Assembly: GCA_030673645.1 (NCBI GenBank)
Contig: DAOVIO010000003.1
Coordinates: forward strand, 1 to 64,000
Direction: 5' to 3'
DNA: 64,000 nt
Origin: JAGLSB01 sp023135955
Lineage (GTDB): Bacteria > Bacteroidota > Bacteroidia > Bacteroidales > GCA-2748055
In this document: piece by piece, positions 62,116 through 64,000 of the stretch
Numbering within the stretch: the stretch's first letter is position 1
Layout: the number at the start of each line of letters is the position of its first letter
The notes under the pieces: model-generated
The model's database searches: none
The model's input: only the letters and a program-made list of their open reading frames with translations
Told to the model about the DNA's origin: nothing
Translations under genes and position numbers: made by a program

Positions 62116-62681
62116 TCGAAATAACCTACTATTGCTACGGTTGAATAAACAAAAAATAATATAACAGTTGGAAATAAGCCTTTGTAAATATATATTCCCA
62201 TCGAAATTAAATCAATTACGACCCAAAACAACCAGTTTTCTAATATTTTTCTTGCAAGCATCCACATAGCAACAATGCTTGCTGAAGTTGTAAACGCGTC
62301 CCACCAGGGAAGCGTCGATCCTGTAAAGTTAATGAGAATATATCCCGAAATTATAGTCAGGATAAATGTTACAAATAAAAGTACAGACAACATCCTAAAA
62401 TTCAATCTGCTAACCTTCAATTTCTTTTCCTTGGTTTCAGATTTAGAACCGCCGGAAACCCAAAAATACCAACCATAGAGAGAAATAAAGAAATAATAAA
62501 CTTGCAGACTCATGTCAGCAAATAGGCGGGAGTCATAAAATACATAAACATAAAGTAGTGACGTGAGAATCCCGAGTGGCCAAAGCCAAATTAATTGTTT
62601 GACACTAAAATACAAGTAAACAAGTCCCGCAATTGCTCCCAGGATTTCAATAATATTTTCCTCAAGCCAAAGATGAATCAT
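62091..62681 (-). CDS. pnuC: PnuC-type nicotinamide riboside transporter
   Basis: A 196-residue inner-membrane protein with seven hydrophobic segments. Hallmarks are WPLGILTSLLYVYVFYDSRL and QVYYFFISLYGWYFW, followed by the pore residues WWDAFTTSASIVAMWML and WVVIDLISMGIYIYKGL. PnuC imports nicotinamide riboside by facilitated diffusion and relies on cytoplasmic phosphorylation, here probably by the overlapping NadR-like kinase. In Bacteroidota some PnuC relatives (PnuT) carry thiamine; I found no TPP riboswitch before it, which favours nicotinamide riboside. Confidence 0.9.
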   Translation of the reverse strand: MIHLWLEENIIEILGAIAGLVYLYFSVKQLIWLWPLGILTSLLYVYVFYDSRLFADMSLQVYYFFISLYGWYFWVSGGSKSETKEKKLKVSRLNFRMLSVLLFVTFILTIISGYILINFTGSTLPWWDAFTTSASIVAMWMLARKILENWLFWVVIDLISMGIYIYKGLFPTVILFFVYSTVAIVGYFEWRKDLKI

Positions 62682-62713
62682 GTTTATTTTAAAGGGTTGC
62701 TGGTTTAACTCCT

Positions 62714-62754
62714 TTCAGTCGTTGAGCTCGCTGCGCTCGGTTCTGGTTCTGGTT
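62714..62754 (-). repeat. GC-rich repeat between the S41 protease gene and pnuC
   Basis: GAGCTCGCTGCGCTCGG (62724-62740) has inverted GAGC/GCTC ends, and GGTTCT is repeated beside it. It stands out as GC-rich in an AT-rich region, about 40 nt downstream of the protease gene on its strand. I recall similar sequence between genes in Bacteroidota. Confidence 0.4.
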
Positions 62755-62794
62755 GTTTGGAATATAAGAAGGTTCCTATATCCACAACTGGCAC

Positions 62795-64000
62795 CTATTC
62801 ACTGGTTTTCAATTTTGCCTCATACAGCGCTGCATTATTACTAATTTCTTTGGCTTTAAGAAAAATTGGATCAACCTCATTATATATCCGATAAAATTCT
62901 GATGTATTCCACAAATCACGTGCAATATAGGCTCTTGCAAGAATATATATTCTTTCTTTACTCTTTTCATAATCTTCCTGCACATATTCCAGTCCTTCCT
63001 TTTCAGCATATTTAATAAGTTGGTTCATCAATTCAGTCATCCCATTAAATTCCTTTTGGAAGACTTCAATATCCGGATATTCTTGTTCTAAATCTTTTCT
63101 ATTCTTATCTACATAACTTAAAATGAAAGAATTAAGAATTCCTCTGCTTATGAGTTTTCTGTAATAATCACTATTTACAGAAGTATCAATGCTCACGAAA
63201 TAGTCAGGAGAGATCCCTCCTCCTCCATAAACAATTCGTTTCTTTACCAAAGTTCGGTATTTTAAAGAATCGGGGAAATCGATTTCTTCATCACCACTTA
63301 ATTCACCTGAATTATAACGATTTAACAAATCCTTTGAATATTCGTCATATCCGGTTTCATATGGTTTTTGTATTAATCGACCTGAGGGAGTATAATATTT
63401 TGCAACTGTCAGTCTTAATTCAGAACCATCGTGTAATTCAAAACGCCCCTGTACAAGGCCCTTGCCAAATGATCTACGTCCAACAATTACAGCCCTGTCC
63501 CAATCCTGTAATGCCCCAGCAACTATCTCAGAAGCTGATGCAGAAGTCTCATCAATCATTACAACGATACCACCATTTATAAAATCACCTGAATTTGTTG
63601 AATAAAAATCTCTTCTGGGATTTTGAACACCTTCTGTATAAACGATTTTTCTTCTTCCTTCCAAAAACTGATCTGCCAGATCAACTGCTGAAAACAGATA
63701 CCCTCCACCATTACCACTTAAATCAAGGATTAAATCCTGCATACCTTCTTGCTTAAGCTCCTTAACTGCCTTAATGAATTCATTACTTGTAGTAGTAGAG
63801 AATCTGGATAATTTAACGTAACCAGTATTATTATCAATCATATAAGAGGCATCAAGGCTAAATAATGGGATTTTATCTCGAGTGATTGTAAAATCAAGAA
63901 GCTCGCTAACATGTCTCCTCAAAATAGAAATATTAACTTTTGTATTTTTAGGCCCCTTCAGTTTTTTCTGCACATCAATATTGGCAATTCCTGTTCCTGC
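62795..64000 (-). CDS. S41 family C-terminal processing peptidase, partial
   Basis: The frame continues past the right edge, so the N-terminus is missing. The visible 400 or so residues include the end of a PDZ-like domain, the S41 core with TGYVKLSRFSTTTSNEF and DLSGNGGGYLFSAVDLA, and the catalytic Ser-Lys pair: Ser in DETSASASEIVAGALQD and Lys in GRRSFGKGLVQ. CtpA/Prc-type enzymes are periplasmic and cut or trim envelope proteins. The C-terminal region after about 230 is a helical tail as in many Bacteroidota CtpA. Confidence 0.9.
   Translation of the reverse strand, partial: AGTGIANIDVQKKLKGPKNTKVNISILRRHVSELLDFTITRDKIPLFSLDASYMIDNNTGYVKLSRFSTTTSNEFIKAVKELKQEGMQDLILDLSGNGGGYLFSAVDLADQFLEGRRKIVYTEGVQNPRRDFYSTNSGDFINGGIVVMIDETSASASEIVAGALQDWDRAVIVGRRSFGKGLVQGRFELHDGSELRLTVAKYYTPSGRLIQKPYETGYDEYSKDLLNRYNSGELSGDEEIDFPDSLKYRTLVKKRIVYGGGGISPDYFVSIDTSVNSDYYRKLISRGILNSFILSYVDKNRKDLEQEYPDIEVFQKEFNGMTELMNQLIKYAEKEGLEYVQEDYEKSKERIYILARAYIARDLWNTSEFYRIYNEVDPIFLKAKEISNNAALYEAKLKTSE

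Noticed and set aside
62682..62794. TPP or NAD riboswitch before pnuC
   Set aside because: The conserved TPP core (CUGAGA and the ACCUGA...GCCAG region) is not present, and I see no known NAD riboswitch pattern.

Overview
This window is a stretch of ordinary chromosome from an AT-rich member of the Bacteroidota, probably class Bacteroidia and near Bacteroidales/Marinilabiliales. That placement is inferred from gene content, not from a marker search. The clues are a type IX secretion cargo with a type B C-terminal domain, a PorE-like OmpA/PD40 protein, DUF4197, DUF6702 and BT_3928-like proteins, a DAHP synthase-chorismate mutase fusion, ATP-dependent PEPCK with PPDK, and promoter elements of the Bacteroidota type (TTG near -33, TAnnTTTG near -7). 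I saw no rRNA, tRNA, CRISPR array, transposase or prophage.

Layout. 1-0.7 kb: end of a DUF418 membrane protein. 0.8-6.4 kb (minus): a six-gene Phe/Tyr operon, pheA, DAHP synthase-chorismate mutase, aroB, aroD, aroC, tyrA. It is preceded by an 18-codon leader rich in Phe and Tyr codons and a terminator hairpin, which together form a complete ribosome-dependent attenuator. 6.6-12.2 kb (plus): endonuclease III, a cysteine desulfurase-SelD fusion, and three envelope proteins ending in DUF4197. 12.3-16.3 kb: uvrA, then a divergent ECF sigma factor and a small downstream protein. 16.3-23.5 kb: a CNNM/CBS membrane protein, rsmE, a YfcE-like phosphoesterase and a 1492-residue secreted protein of unknown function. 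23.9-30.8 kb: tpiA, cdaA and folP on minus; tmk, a DoxX/MauE protein with a duplicated C-terminal module and an orphan OppB-like permease on plus; plsY on minus. 30.9-37.2 kb (minus): pckA, ppdK, xerD and a HupE-like protein. 37.4-42.3 kb (plus): DUF6702, T9SS cargo, TPR and HEAT genes. 42.4-52.8 kb (minus): a DHOD-like enzyme, YggS, DUF1015, serA, serC, comB, gcvT, a PorE-like protein and a TPR lipid-envelope candidate. 53.4-58.8 kb (plus): Hpt and STAS signalling proteins, an OB-fold-like lipoprotein, a PepSY-type membrane protein and a TerB-ABC-permease fusion. 59.0-64.0 kb (minus): a SiaC/SiaB signalling pair, an rRNA methyltransferase, an NadR-like kinase with PnuC, and a truncated S41 protease.

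How the parts work together. The aromatic operon appears to sense charged Phe and Tyr tRNA through its leader. The gcvT, comB, serC, serA, DUF1015 group concerns serine, glycine and one-carbon metabolism, with a sulfonate enzyme in its midst. pckA and ppdK work at the PEP/pyruvate node. Hpt, STAS, SiaB and SiaC are two separate small modules of phosphorylation signalling.

Between genes there are short 8-bp tandem repeats (four sites), a possible G-quadruplex at a stop codon, and several short palindromic elements. These repeats, the attenuator, the sigma factor/small protein pair, the 1492-residue protein and the signalling modules are the items I would look at first.
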